A DNA stretch of 42,320 nt from an uncultured Flavobacteriaceae bacterium (GCA_937923515.1 CALDUF010000074.1:1-42320), one strand, 5' to 3'. Positions 33,152 to 42,320 are shown, counted from the stretch's first letter. A program made the numbers and translations. The notes: a model not told the origin generated them from the letters alone.

Positions 33152-33670
33152 ATGTTATCAAAAACTATAGAAAACGCTTTAAACAATCAAATACGTGTAG
33201 AAGCAGAATCTTCTCAAATATATTTAGCCATGGCATGTTGGGCAGAGGTTAAAGGTTTAGAAGGTGTTGCTAATTTTATGTATGCCCAAAGTGATGAGGA
33301 ACGCGAACACATGTTAAAACTAGTTAAGTTTGTAAACGAACGTGGCGGACACGCAAAAATTTCGCAATTAAAAGCACCTAATGTTACCTTTAAATCTTTT
33401 AAAGAGATGTTTGAGAAATTGTTTGATCATGAAGTATTTGTATCTCAAAGTATAAATGAGTTGGTGCATATTTCGCTTCAAGAACGCGATTACGCAACTC
33501 ATAACTTTTTACAATGGTATGTTGCAGAACAAATAGAAGAAGAGGCTGTTGCGCGCACTATACTAGATAAAATTAATATGATTGGTGATGATAAGGGTGG
33601 CCTGTATTTATTTGATAGAGATATTGAAAATTTAACAGTAACTACAGCCGCCATTGATAATCCTGAATAG
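33152..33670 (+). CDS. Ferritin (non-heme, bacterial type)
   Basis: 172 residues. The ferroxidase ligands are in place: Glu near 17 (EAESSQIYLAMA), Glu and His in the EEREHMLKLVKF segment, and the C-terminal Gln-Glu helix (AEQIEEEAVARTILDKINMIG). It stores iron as mineral and protects against Fenton chemistry. Its own promoter region contains a TAACTTTA element. It follows the cupredoxin-like terminator, so it is a separate transcription unit. Confidence 0.94.
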   Translation: MLSKTIENALNNQIRVEAESSQIYLAMACWAEVKGLEGVANFMYAQSDEEREHMLKLVKFVNERGGHAKISQLKAPNVTFKSFKEMFEKLFDHEVFVSQSINELVHISLQERDYATHNFLQWYVAEQIEEEAVARTILDKINMIGDDKGGLYLFDRDIENLTVTTAAIDNPE

Positions 33671-33709
33671 TTTAACATTTAAACTTATTTAGATTTAATA
33701 AAAATAACT

Positions 33710-33717
33710 TATTTTTG
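33710..33717 (+). promoter_or_regulatory. -7 element upstream of the 54-residue peptide
   Basis: TATTTTTG, an exact TAnnTTTG match, 26 bases before the GTG start at 33744. Confidence 0.5.
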
Positions 33718-33743
33718 CCTGCAGAATTGAATATCTATTCGCT

Positions 33744-33908
33744 GTGGGCAAAAAAAAGAAACAAAAAAAGGCAATTAAAAAGTTACGAAAGTTAGGAATA
33801 AACCTTCCTGAAAAAGTAAAAACCAGTTGCTGTAAAAAATTTAAAAAAGGTGAGCATAAACGCTGTAAAAAATGCCCTTGTTTTGATTTGATTAAGAAAG
33901 TGGCTTAA
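33744..33908 (+). CDS. 54-residue basic Cys-rich protein
   Basis: 54 codons from a GTG start at 33744 to TAA at 33906-33908. The first 25 residues are Lys-rich (GKKKKQKKAIKKLRKLGINLPE). The rest holds TSCCKKFKKGEHKRCKKCPCFDLIKK in two parts, with five cysteines (29, 30, 41, 44, 46) and one His. I recall similar small Bacteroidota proteins with CCKK...KRCKxCPxFD, and the pattern suggests a zinc-binding nucleic-acid or ribosome-associated role, which is inferred. It lacks an upstream ATG. A -7 element is 26 bases before it and a terminator follows. Confidence 0.7.
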   Translation: MGKKKKQKKAIKKLRKLGINLPEKVKTSCCKKFKKGEHKRCKKCPCFDLIKKVA

Positions 33909-33936
33909 AACTTTTTTTAGACACAAAAACATATTT

Positions 33937-33975
33937 AAACCTGTTGAGTTTTAAAAAACCTGACAGGTTTTTTTT
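33937..33975 (+). terminator. Terminator after the 54-residue peptide gene
   Basis: AAACCTGT (33937-33944) pairs with ACAGGTTT (33963-33970), followed by T's to 33975. Confidence 0.7.
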
Positions 33976-34033
33976 ATTAAAATAAGTCTTAAATTAATTA
34001 GATTTGATTAAAATTTTACAGCTTCAAATTTAT

Positions 34034-36151
34034 ATGATTAAATATATAATTAGACACACGCAACTTCCAGAGAATTCGGTAAAAAACACCATTCAATTAC
34101 TTGATGAAGACTGCACCATTCCTTTTATTTCGCGTTATCGTAAAGAACGCACAGGAAATCTTGATGAAGTTCAAATAGAAAATATTGTAAAATTTAAAGA
34201 ACAATTTGAGGCTTTAGAAAAGCGAAAAAAAGCAATTTTAAAAGCATTACAAGACCAAGAAGTACTATCTCAAGAACTAGAACAAAAAATTAAAGTTGCA
34301 GCAGATTTAGTAACGTTAGAAGACATATACTTACCCTATAAAAAAAGTCGAAAAACAAAAGCAGAAAAAGCACGACAAAACGGGTTAGAGCCGCTGGCAA
34401 AAATTATAATGTCTCAAAACGCTAACAACCTAGAAGGTATTGCATACAAATACGTAAAAGGCACTGTTAATTCTGTTGAAGAGGCTTTGGAAGGTGCAGG
34501 TCATATTATTGCAGAGTGGATAAATGAGCGTACTGATATTAGAAATAATATCCGAAGGCAGTTAGAGCGTTATGCAATGATTTCTACAAAAGTGGTGAAA
34601 ACAAAAATTGAAGATGAAAATGCTCAAAAATTTAGAGACTATTTTGATTGGGAGGAACATTTGGGGCGTATACCATCACACAGGCTTTTAGCCATATTAA
34701 GAGCAGAAAAAGAAGGATACATTCGTGTAAAAATTGAAATTGATAATTATCGTGCTCTTGATAATATAAAAAGGCGTATCATTAAAGGCAATAACGCTTG
34801 CGCTACACAAATTGAAATTGCGATTACCGATGCTTATAAACGATTACTATTACCATCTTTAAGTAACGAAGCGTTGCAAATTGCAAAAGATAAAGCAGAT
34901 GCAGCTGCAATATCGGTTTTTGCTAAAAATTTAAAACAATTATTACTTGGGTCGCCACTAGGCGAAAAACGTGTTTTAGCTATCGATCCTGGTTTTAGAA
35001 CAGGTTGCAAACTTGTATGCTTAGATGCGCAAGGGCAATTAAAATACAACGAAACTATATATCCACATCCTCCAAAAAGCGATAGTGCGGGTGCTATAAA
35101 AAAAATAAGCTCGCTTTGTGAGTCCTATAAAATTGAAGCTATAGCCATTGGTAATGGAACAGCTTCTAGAGAAACCGAGGCGCTTATTAGAAAAATACAT
35201 TTTAAAAACAACGTTCAGGTTTTTGTAGTAAGCGAAGCTGGAGCAAGTATTTATTCTGCTTCAAAAATTGCACGAGAAGAATTTCCAAATTACGATGTTA
35301 CCGTACGCGGTTCGGTATCTATCGGTAGACGTTTGCAAGACCCTTTAGCTGAATTGGTAAAAATTGATGCGAAGTCTATTGGTGTGGGCCAATACCAACA
35401 TGATGTAGACCAAAATAAACTTCAAAAACGTTTGGATGTGGTTGTAGAAAACTGTGTAAATGCAGTTGGTGTTAATATCAATACAGCAAGTAAATCGCTA
35501 TTAAGTTATGTGTCAGGAATTGGCCCAAAATTAGCGGAAAATATTGTTAATTACAGAAGCGAAAACGGCGCGTTTACATCCAGAAATGCCATTAAAAACG
35601 TACCGCGTTTAGGCGGAAAAGCCTTTGAGCAAGGTGCCGCATTTTTAAGAATAAAAGATGCTAAAAATCCTTTAGATGATTCTGCAGTGCATCCAGAGCG
35701 GTATAGTGTGGTTACAAAAATGGCTAAAGATTTAAAAACATCAGTTGCTGATTTAATTGGGAACAAAGCACAACTTCAAAAGATAAATTTAAAACAATAC
35801 TGTACAGCAACGGTTGGTTTATTAACCCTAGAGGATATTATTAAAGAATTAGAAAAACCAGGTTTAGATATTAGAGCACAAGCCAAAGTATTTTCCTTTA
35901 ATCAAAATATTAAAACAATTAATGATTTAAAGGAAGGCCAGTTACTACCTGGTATAGTAAATAACATCACAAATTTTGGTTGTTTTGTAGACATTGGTAT
36001 TAAAGAAAGTGGATTGATTCATGTATCAAATCTATCTGATACTTTTGTAAAAGATGTAAATGCGCATGTAAGTCTTCATCAGCAAATCATAGTAAAGGTG
36101 TTGCAAGTAGATGTTTCGCGAAAGCGCATTCAATTAAAACTTCATAAATAA
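34034..36151 (+). CDS. tex: Tex-family RNA-binding transcription accessory protein
   Basis: 705 residues from the ATG at 34034 (MIKYIIRHTQLPE), the usual Tex opening; an earlier ATG at 34004 adds ten unrelated residues. Domains in order are the Tex N-terminal helical domain (1-190), a YqgF/RNase H-like domain with LAIDPGFRTGCKLVCLD (about 315-440), helix-hairpin-helix (about 480-560, SGIGPKLAENIVNYR) and a C-terminal S1 domain (about 635-705, GQLLPGIVNNITNFGCFVDIG). Tex binds RNA and nucleic acids and affects transcription and RNA stability. It lies alone, with no conserved partner visible. Confidence 0.95.
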   Translation: MIKYIIRHTQLPENSVKNTIQLLDEDCTIPFISRYRKERTGNLDEVQIENIVKFKEQFEALEKRKKAILKALQDQEVLSQELEQKIKVAADLVTLEDIYLPYKKSRKTKAEKARQNGLEPLAKIIMSQNANNLEGIAYKYVKGTVNSVEEALEGAGHIIAEWINERTDIRNNIRRQLERYAMISTKVVKTKIEDENAQKFRDYFDWEEHLGRIPSHRLLAILRAEKEGYIRVKIEIDNYRALDNIKRRIIKGNNACATQIEIAITDAYKRLLLPSLSNEALQIAKDKADAAAISVFAKNLKQLLLGSPLGEKRVLAIDPGFRTGCKLVCLDAQGQLKYNETIYPHPPKSDSAGAIKKISSLCESYKIEAIAIGNGTASRETEALIRKIHFKNNVQVFVVSEAGASIYSASKIAREEFPNYDVTVRGSVSIGRRLQDPLAELVKIDAKSIGVGQYQHDVDQNKLQKRLDVVVENCVNAVGVNINTASKSLLSYVSGIGPKLAENIVNYRSENGAFTSRNAIKNVPRLGGKAFEQGAAFLRIKDAKNPLDDSAVHPERYSVVTKMAKDLKTSVADLIGNKAQLQKINLKQYCTATVGLLTLEDIIKELEKPGLDIRAQAKVFSFNQNIKTINDLKEGQLLPGIVNNITNFGCFVDIGIKESGLIHVSNLSDTFVKDVNAHVSLHQQIIVKVLQVDVSRKRIQLKLHK

Positions 36152-36308
36152 TACATAAGTAATTAAAATAAAATGAGTTAACTAAAATGTGCTGTAGTAT
36201 ATTTAATAATGGTTTACGTTAAAATAGTTGTACTTTATACTATTTTTTTGTACGTTTATTCTTTAATCCAACCAACGTAAGTATCCAACCTAATCCAAAC
36301 TTAAATGT

Positions 36309-37187
36309 ATGAAGTTATTTTCGTATTTGTTATCATTTTTATATCCTAAAATAATATTAAGAATAAGATGTAGTGTGTTGAAAAACATTGTATTATGTGT
36401 TTTCTGTGTAAGTATTTGTGCCAGTGTTTTGGCTCAAGATGAAACTGAACACTGGGAAACCTATCTAGCATCTTACGAAAATGGTAAACCTGGGTCTACC
36501 ACAGTGAGGATGGACATGATAGAAAAGGCACCAATTCAAGGTTATAATTATGTTGTTATAACAGGTGTAAACTATAAAAGTGGGCGTAAGGATGGTTTGC
36601 CTGAAAATGATGTAACCTTTAACGAATTGCATACTATAGCAAATGCATTAAAAACACTTTTAAATAAAGAAACAGATGTTGTTGCAGTTGGTGCGTTTAC
36701 TTATAATTTAGAACGTTTAGAGTATTTTTATTTAAAATCAGATGCGGGAATTAAAGAGAAAATTGAAGCATTCTACACTACTAATTATCCTGATAAAACA
36801 TATTATTTAAATATTGAAGAAGATAAAAAATGGGAACGCTACACAACGTTTTTGTATCCTAATGCAATAACACAAAATTACATGACGGATGTTCGACTTG
36901 TGAATGCATTAAAAGCAGAAGGCGATAACTTAAAAAAAGCAAGACGTGTAGACCACTGGATGTATTTTAGAACAAAAGAAGATTTAGATCGTTTTATAGA
37001 AACCATACAAACCCTAAATTTTAAAATTGAATTTTCAGGTAGTAAAGGCGTTGCTAAATTTCCATACAGTCTGCAATTTTACAAGTATAGTAAGGTGGAT
37101 ATGAATACGATTAATGCAATTACAACTACATTAGTAGAAATGACTAAAAACTACAATGCAACTTATGACGGTTGGGAAACCAAATAG
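36309..37187 (+). CDS. Secreted DUF695/RraB-like protein
   Basis: 292 residues. An unusually long leader (1-43, two basic clusters before the hydrophobic core VLCVFCVSICASVLAQ) suggests a signal peptide whose true start may be further downstream; no better ATG exists. The middle (about 45-170) resembles DUF695. The C-terminal part (about 215-290, RRVDHWMYFRTKEDLDRFIETI) resembles RraB, a regulator-of-RNase-E-type fold, here exported. Function is unknown. It ends 3 bases before the HDAC-family gene, so the two are probably co-transcribed. Confidence 0.75.
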   Translation: MKLFSYLLSFLYPKIILRIRCSVLKNIVLCVFCVSICASVLAQDETEHWETYLASYENGKPGSTTVRMDMIEKAPIQGYNYVVITGVNYKSGRKDGLPENDVTFNELHTIANALKTLLNKETDVVAVGAFTYNLERLEYFYLKSDAGIKEKIEAFYTTNYPDKTYYLNIEEDKKWERYTTFLYPNAITQNYMTDVRLVNALKAEGDNLKKARRVDHWMYFRTKEDLDRFIETIQTLNFKIEFSGSKGVAKFPYSLQFYKYSKVDMNTINAITTTLVEMTKNYNATYDGWETK

Positions 37188-37190
37188 TAT

Positions 37191-38093
37191 ATGCTAAAAA
37201 TAGCATACCACAATATTTATAAACATCCACTTCCAGAAGGGCATCGGTTTCCCATGCTTAAATACGAGTTATTGCCAGAGCAATTGCTGTACGAAGGCAC
37301 GTGTACTAAAGCTAATTTTTTTGAGCCAAATGTACCCAGTAGTGCACATATTTTAAAAGTTCATACAAAAGCTTATTATCAAGATTTACAACATTTAACT
37401 TTAGATGCTAGAGCAGCCAGAAAAATAGGGTTTCCGTTAAGTAAGGCACTTGTAGAACGCGAAGTTATTATTGCCGACGGCACATTAAAAGCGAGTGAAT
37501 TTGCCTTAAAATATGGTATTGCTATGAATATTGCCGGCGGTACGCATCACGCTTATTCTAATAGAGGTGAAGCTTTTTGCTTATTGAACGACCAAGCTAT
37601 TGGCGCTCAATATATGTTAGATAAAACCTTGGCATCAAAAGTGTTGATTGTTGATTTAGATGTGCACCAAGGCAATGGCACTGCCGAAATTTTTAAGAAT
37701 AATACCAACGTATTTACATTTTCCATGCACGGTAAAGGTAATTATCCGTTTAAAAAAGAAGAGAGCGATCTTGATATTGCTTTAGAAAATGATACTAACG
37801 ACGCGCTTTATTTATCCATTTTAAAAGACACACTGCCAAAATTAATTGAAAGCGAAACGCCCGATTTTATATACTATTTATGCGGTGTAGATGTTTTAGC
37901 TTCTGATAAACTAGGAAAACTAGGTATGACCTTAGAAGGTTGTAAAGCCCGAGACCGTTTTGTGTTAGAAACTTGTAAAACGCATCAAATTCCTGTAATG
38001 TGTTCTATGGGTGGTGGTTATTCTCCAGATATAAAAATTATTATCGAGGCGCATGCCAATACCTTTCGGTTGGCTCAAGAAATTTTCTTTTAG
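37191..38093 (+). CDS. Histone deacetylase / acetylpolyamine amidohydrolase family
   Basis: 300 residues. The class-wide active site is complete: paired His119-His120 in GGTHHAYSNRGEAFC, zinc ligands Asp157 and His159 in VDLDVHQGNG and Asp234 in CGVDVLASD, and catalytic Tyr277 in GGGYSPD. Such bacterial enzymes deacetylate acetyl-CoA synthetase (AcuC type), acetylpolyamines or small acetylated compounds; which one applies here cannot be told. It lies in tight spacing after the DUF695 gene, though one protein is exported and this is cytosolic. Confidence 0.92.
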   Translation: MLKIAYHNIYKHPLPEGHRFPMLKYELLPEQLLYEGTCTKANFFEPNVPSSAHILKVHTKAYYQDLQHLTLDARAARKIGFPLSKALVEREVIIADGTLKASEFALKYGIAMNIAGGTHHAYSNRGEAFCLLNDQAIGAQYMLDKTLASKVLIVDLDVHQGNGTAEIFKNNTNVFTFSMHGKGNYPFKKEESDLDIALENDTNDALYLSILKDTLPKLIESETPDFIYYLCGVDVLASDKLGKLGMTLEGCKARDRFVLETCKTHQIPVMCSMGGGYSPDIKIIIEAHANTFRLAQEIFF

Positions 38094-38141
38094 ATACATC
38101 CAAAAGGATTTTATTATCTTGGTTTAAAAGTTGAAGAATTA

Positions 38142-41100
38142 ATGGCTCATAGAACGATTTTATATCTTCTTATTGCACTAGTGTTTTGGTCTTGTAAGGA
38201 TGATTTACCACCACCTTATAATGATGGTAAAAACATCATGTTTACCAATATTCCTTCGAGCCATTCTAACATCAATTTTCAAAATTCTATTAAAGAAACA
38301 CCCGATTTTAACTTTTTAAATTACTCTTATATCTATAATGGTGGCGGTGTTGCAGTTGGTGATATTAATAATGATGGGTTAGAGGATATTTACTTTACAT
38401 CCAATCAAAATTCAAACACGTTATACCTCAATAAAGGTAATTTTGTTTTTGAAGACATTACAAAATCTGCAGGTGTTACAGATGCCAAAGGATGGTCTAC
38501 AGGCGTTAGTATGATAGATATAAACAACGATGGTTGGTTAGATATTTACGTATGTAAATCGGCTTCCGTAAAAAGTAGAAGTTTAAGACAAAACAAGCTT
38601 TATATCAATCAAAGAAACAATAAATTTAAAGAGCAAGCTCTAGAGTATGGTTTAAAAGAATATGGGTTTTCTACCCAAGCCTATTTTTTTGACTACGATA
38701 AAGATGGCGATTTAGATATGTATTTGGTAAATCATAGTTTAGAAGCCAAATTGCAAACATTACTAAACCCAAGTTTACAAACCCGAATTACTAAAGATGA
38801 TTTAGATAAATTATTTAGAAATGATAATGGAAAATTCGTTGATGTATCTAAAGCAGCTGGCATGCAAAAGAAAGCTTGGGGATTAAGTGCATCTATTGGT
38901 GATTTTAATAATGATAATTGGCCAGATATTTACGTAGCCAACGATTTTTTAGAACCCGATTTTCTATGGATAAACAATAAAGATGGCACATTTACAGATG
39001 AGGTGTTAACCAGATTTAAACACATTTCTAACAACAGTATGGGTTCTGATTTTGCCGATATCAACAATGATTTAAAACCCGATTTGGTGGTTTTAGATAT
39101 GTCTGCAGCTGATAGAAAACGCGGAAAAGAAAACATGGCCTCTATGGATATTGCCAAATTTAATCGCATGGTCAATAGAGGTTGGCATCATCAATATATG
39201 TCCAACATGTTACAGTTAAATATGGGCAATGGCACGTATAGTGAAATTGGGCAGTTTTCAGGCATTGCTAAAACCGACTGGAGTTGGGCACCTTTGGTGG
39301 CCGATTTTAATAATGATGGCTATAACGATGTGTTTGTAACCAATGGTATTGAAAAGGATATTGCCAATCAGGATTTTAGGAAAGAGATGGGGAAAAAATT
39401 GTCAAAATTTGACGAAAGGCAAAACTTAGAAACGGCATTACAACTGATACCTTCGGCAAAATTAGAAAACTACATGTTTCTAAATAATAAAGATCTTACT
39501 TTTAAAAATGTGTCTCTTGTCTTTGGATTTGATACAAAAATCAATTCAAATGGTGCCGCTTATGCAGATTTTGATAACGATGGTGATTTAGATTTGGTAC
39601 TTAACAACCAATCTGATAAAGCGTCTATTTATAGAAATAATAGTATTGCTAATTATATTAAAATAAACTTAGAAGGTTCAAATAAAAACAAAAACGGCAT
39701 TGGCGCTAAAGTTTTGGTTTATGCTGGTAATTTACAGCAAGTAAAACAGGTTTATCCATCTAGAGGTTATCAATCTACGGTAGCTAATAATTTAATTTTT
39801 GGATTGGATAAATTAAAACGTATTGACAGTTTAAAAGTAATTTGGAATGATGGTAAACAAGAAATTCTAACCCAGATTAAAACCAACCAACACATAACCT
39901 TAACGCATAAAAATGCAAAAGAAAATGATACCATTATTAAAACTACAGATTTGCGTTTTAAAAGTATTTCGGCTTCGGCATTAGGTGTCAATTACAAACA
40001 CCAATCGGTAAAATTTAACGATTACAATCTTCAAGTTTTATTACCACAAAAACAATCTACCATTGATGCAGCTTTAACAGTTGCTGATGTAAATAATGAT
40101 GGTTTAGAGGATCTGTTTTTAGGCAATACAGCAGGTTTTTCTTCTGAATTATATTTTCAAAATACAAAAGGAGAATTCACATTGTCTAATCAACTAATTT
40201 TCGAAAAAGATAAAGCGTACAACGATAATAATGCCTTGTTTTTTGATGCGGATAATGATGGTGATGTAGACCTCTATGTGGCCTCTGGAAATTATAGTTT
40301 GCCCGAAAACGATAAGCTGTTACAAGACCGCTTGTATATAAACAATGGAAAGGGTAAGTTTTCTAAAGGAAGATTGCCAAACATGTTAAACGTGACTAAA
40401 GCGATTACCGCAGATGATTTTGATGGTGATGGCGATATAGATTTGTTTGTTGGCGGGCGTGTGGTTCCTGGAAAATACCCTAAAGCACCAGAATCATACT
40501 TGCTTGAAAATAGAAATGGTACGTTTACAAACGCCACAAATAAGAGAGCAAAAGCATTAAATAATTTGGGCTTGGTAAATGACGCGGTGTTTTCAGATTA
40601 TGATGGTGATGGCGATTCTGATTTAATTGTGGTGGGCGAATGGATGCCAGTAACGTTTTTCAACAACGATAACGGTATTTTCAAAAAAGTAGAATTCCCC
40701 AGCGATTCTAAAACTGGCTGGTTTCAAACTATTAAAGCGATTGATTTTGATAACGATGGCGACGAAGACTACTTTGTTGGCAACATTGGCGAAAACAACA
40801 AATTTCATCCTTCAGAAACAAAACCGCTCCATATTTATGCCAATTATTTTGATAATAATGACAGCTACGATTTTGCATTAAGTAAAACCTATGAGGACGA
40901 TATTTTTCCTATTCGCGGTAAAGAATGTTCTACCCAACAAACCCCATTTTTAAAGGATAAAATTGCATCTTATAAAGCATTTGCAAATGCTACTATTTTT
41001 GATGTTTACGGTAAAGAAACTATTGAGAACGCATTGCATTTAAGCGCAACAACCTTTAGTTCTTATTATATTGAAAACAAAGGGAATTATAATTTAGAAT

Positions 41101-41408
41101 TTCACAGATTGCCCAATAAAGCGCAATTTGGACCAACTTTAGATTTCGAATTTTTGAATAATAATAAAAATGAAACAACAGAAGTAATAGGTGTAGGAAC
41201 TATCTATGATGCTGAGGTGGAAACGGTACGTTATGATGCGTCTCAAGGTTATATTTTGAGAGCTAACGGCAACTCAAAATTTATTACTTTAAATCAAACT
41301 ATTTCAAATACCGAAACCAAAGCTATTGAAAAAATTAAAATCAATGGCAAATTACATTTGGTGTTGTTCAATGCCGATAGTCAACTGCAATTTTTAAAAT
41401 TGGAGTAA
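38142..41408 (+). CDS. FG-GAP/VCBS and ASPIC/UnbV surface lipoprotein
   Basis: 1088 residues. The lipoprotein signal ends WSC (Cys18), followed by Lys-Asp-Asp, a residue pattern reported as a surface export signal in Bacteroidota lipoproteins. At least twelve calcium-binding FG-GAP/VCBS motifs of the type DxNNDGxxD occur in two groups: seven before and five after a central ASPIC/UnbV segment (about 505-580, GIGAKVLVYAG...SRGYQSTVANNLIFGL). That predicts two beta-propellers joined by the UnbV domain. It probably binds a surface glycan or protein, with calcium. There is no SusC/SusD pair in the window. Its last 28 bases overlap the convergent gene. Confidence 0.92.
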   Translation: MAHRTILYLLIALVFWSCKDDLPPPYNDGKNIMFTNIPSSHSNINFQNSIKETPDFNFLNYSYIYNGGGVAVGDINNDGLEDIYFTSNQNSNTLYLNKGNFVFEDITKSAGVTDAKGWSTGVSMIDINNDGWLDIYVCKSASVKSRSLRQNKLYINQRNNKFKEQALEYGLKEYGFSTQAYFFDYDKDGDLDMYLVNHSLEAKLQTLLNPSLQTRITKDDLDKLFRNDNGKFVDVSKAAGMQKKAWGLSASIGDFNNDNWPDIYVANDFLEPDFLWINNKDGTFTDEVLTRFKHISNNSMGSDFADINNDLKPDLVVLDMSAADRKRGKENMASMDIAKFNRMVNRGWHHQYMSNMLQLNMGNGTYSEIGQFSGIAKTDWSWAPLVADFNNDGYNDVFVTNGIEKDIANQDFRKEMGKKLSKFDERQNLETALQLIPSAKLENYMFLNNKDLTFKNVSLVFGFDTKINSNGAAYADFDNDGDLDLVLNNQSDKASIYRNNSIANYIKINLEGSNKNKNGIGAKVLVYAGNLQQVKQVYPSRGYQSTVANNLIFGLDKLKRIDSLKVIWNDGKQEILTQIKTNQHITLTHKNAKENDTIIKTTDLRFKSISASALGVNYKHQSVKFNDYNLQVLLPQKQSTIDAALTVADVNNDGLEDLFLGNTAGFSSELYFQNTKGEFTLSNQLIFEKDKAYNDNNALFFDADNDGDVDLYVASGNYSLPENDKLLQDRLYINNGKGKFSKGRLPNMLNVTKAITADDFDGDGDIDLFVGGRVVPGKYPKAPESYLLENRNGTFTNATNKRAKALNNLGLVNDAVFSDYDGDGDSDLIVVGEWMPVTFFNNDNGIFKKVEFPSDSKTGWFQTIKAIDFDNDGDEDYFVGNIGENNKFHPSETKPLHIYANYFDNNDSYDFALSKTYEDDIFPIRGKECSTQQTPFLKDKIASYKAFANATIFDVYGKETIENALHLSATTFSSYYIENKGNYNLEFHRLPNKAQFGPTLDFEFLNNNKNETTEVIGVGTIYDAEVETVRYDASQGYILRANGNSKFITLNQTISNTETKAIEKIKINGKLHLVLFNADSQLQFLKLE

Positions 41409-42211
41409 TAAACACCTGTTTCATTCATAAAAGTGTTCCCCTTTTTATTCAAATTCAATGGTAAACCATTAAAACTTGTCGCTGGTAAGTCTAGTTCCTG
41501 ATATATACAAGCAGTTGCCGCATAATCCCAAATGCTACCGCCACCAGTTGCTGTTTTAGGCAGTTTTAAAAAACAAGCGGGTCCGTTTTCTAAAACCAAA
41601 ATGGCACACATTACTGCGCCCGCACCCGATATTTCTTTAATGTTTTTTAGTCCCAAACTTATTTTGTGTTTATTAAGAATATTTTGGATTTCTTCGTGCT
41701 TAGGTGTGTCGCTCAACTTTTTATCGGTGACGTAAGTTAAATAATCGTTAGTGTTTTTAATATGCCAAGGCTTTTTGTTTTTATAAGCGCCCTGTCCTTT
41801 TACAGCGTGGTACAAGGTATCTGTACTAGGATTAAACACAACGCCAATTACAGGCGTACCATCTTTAGCAATTAAAGCAATTGAAACCGAAAAACCAAGT
41901 TGTTTATTAATGAATGCGAGTGTGCCATCCAAAGGATCTATACACCAAAAAAAGTCTTTTTTAAATCGGCTACCATCATCTTGTGTTTCTTCAGATAGTA
42001 AACCGATATTAAAGGCTTCACAAGTGGGTTGTAAATGCGATAAGATAATACGTTCGCATTCGTGGTCTACTTTTGTAACAACTTGAGAGGCGTATGTAGA
42101 GCCGCCTTCTTTTTGTTCTACAACAATAGCATCATTTATATATTTGTTGATGATTTTTCCAGCTGAAAGTGCTGCTTCAATAGCTAGAGTTGTTAAATGT
42201 TGTAAATCCAT
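41381..42211 (-). CDS. Inositol monophosphatase/CysQ-family phosphatase
   Basis: 276 residues. The metal-binding signature is complete: LLSEET, then CIDPLDGTLAFI, the DPLDGT core, and the C-terminal GGGSIWDYAATACIYQE that resembles WDxAA. Either 3'(2'),5'-bisphosphate nucleotidase (CysQ) or inositol-phosphate phosphatase activity is possible, and I cannot separate them by eye. It is convergent with the FG-GAP gene, overlapping it by 28 bases. The gene upstream on the same strand ends 2 bases before its ATG, so both form an operon. Confidence 0.85.
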   Translation of the reverse strand: MDLQHLTTLAIEAALSAGKIINKYINDAIVVEQKEGGSTYASQVVTKVDHECERIILSHLQPTCEAFNIGLLSEETQDDGSRFKKDFFWCIDPLDGTLAFINKQLGFSVSIALIAKDGTPVIGVVFNPSTDTLYHAVKGQGAYKNKKPWHIKNTNDYLTYVTDKKLSDTPKHEEIQNILNKHKISLGLKNIKEISGAGAVMCAILVLENGPACFLKLPKTATGGGSIWDYAATACIYQELDLPATSFNGLPLNLNKKGNTFMNETGVYYSNFKNCS

Positions 42212-42213
42212 TG

Positions 42214-42320
42214 CTATAGGTTTTTGATGACTTTTGCAGTAATACGTTCGCTATAGCTATTAATTTTCCAATGTCCAGGACTCCAACCTTTTAAAAACCG
42301 ATGAAAATCTGCCCAAGCTA
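42214..42320 (-). CDS. 3' end of an unidentified gene (partial)
   Basis: Thirty-five codons remain on the minus strand, reading [18 protein letters not shown]...ITAKVIKNL before the TAG at 42214-42216. The tail is rich in tryptophan and basic residues. No family could be recognised from the fragment. It ends 2 bases before the start of the phosphatase gene, so the two are probably co-transcribed. Confidence 0.6.
   Translation of the reverse strand, partial: AWADFHRFLKGWSPGHWKINSYSERITAKVIKNL

Noticed and set aside
33043-33252. Open frame in front of and overlapping ferritin
   Set aside because: It covers the terminator and the ferritin start in another frame; ferritin itself is unmistakable.
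38350-40780. Recurrent GATxxTAATAATGATGG-type DNA repeats
   Set aside because: These encode the FG-GAP calcium-binding motifs; they follow the reading frame and are not mobile repeats.

Overview
The window looks like chromosomal DNA of a marine-type Flavobacteriaceae (Bacteroidota). It is AT-rich, it carries type IX secretion (T9SS) sorting tails and PorZ, its promoters fit the Bacteroidota TTTG / TAnnTTTG pattern, and its gene set (RecO-PorZ, GdhA, XRT-type sortase with a PID-CTERM substrate, FG-GAP/UnbV lipoprotein) is typical of that family. No plasmid, phage or IS element was recognised.

Layout. 1-504 is the 3' end of a T9SS-secreted protein. 573-8652 (minus) holds a TonB-dependent receptor, recO-porZ, an acyltransferase and gdhA. 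8849-10657 has an outer-membrane family protein, a DinB-like protein and an ArsC/Spx-like protein. 10683-13946 is the accessory hotspot. A tRNA-Asn(GTT) is followed on the minus strand by a small GIY-YIG nuclease gene whose last codons lie inside a broken tRNA-Asn copy. A second GIY-YIG gene then lies in two collinear fragments (codons 1-26 and 30-55), and about 2.6 kb between them carries three unrelated same-strand genes separated by fold-back, attC-like sites with no integrase nearby.

14017-19201 holds rseP, an SCO-family protein, gpsA, a lipoprotein and a LysM protein, with a GC-rich structured intergenic element at 16188-16370. 19296-23732 encodes a 1478-residue CheB-CheR-coiled coil-PAS-histidine kinase-receiver hybrid. 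23915-27558 is a compact operon of a large T9SS-sorted LamG/HYR protein, a 69-residue PID-CTERM peptide and its likely exosortase-family sortase. 27866-29935 is yicC-gmk-nadD.

30159-36151 (plus) has a four-helix membrane protein, an AraC-type regulator, a 52-residue Cys/His peptide, an AhpD-like protein, a cupredoxin-like protein, ferritin, a 54-residue Cys-rich basic peptide and Tex. The 52-residue peptide and the AhpD-like gene have matching 67-bp upstream regions with identical spacing, which suggests a small regulon of the adjacent AraC protein. 36309-42320 holds a DUF695/RraB-like protein, a histone-deacetylase-family enzyme, a large FG-GAP/UnbV surface lipoprotein, an inositol-monophosphatase/CysQ-family enzyme and the end of one more gene.

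The best candidates for something undescribed are (1) the tRNA-Asn/GIY-YIG tandem unit with the split copy and cassette array, and (2) the AraC-linked twin promoters driving a Cys/His micro-protein and an AhpD-like protein.
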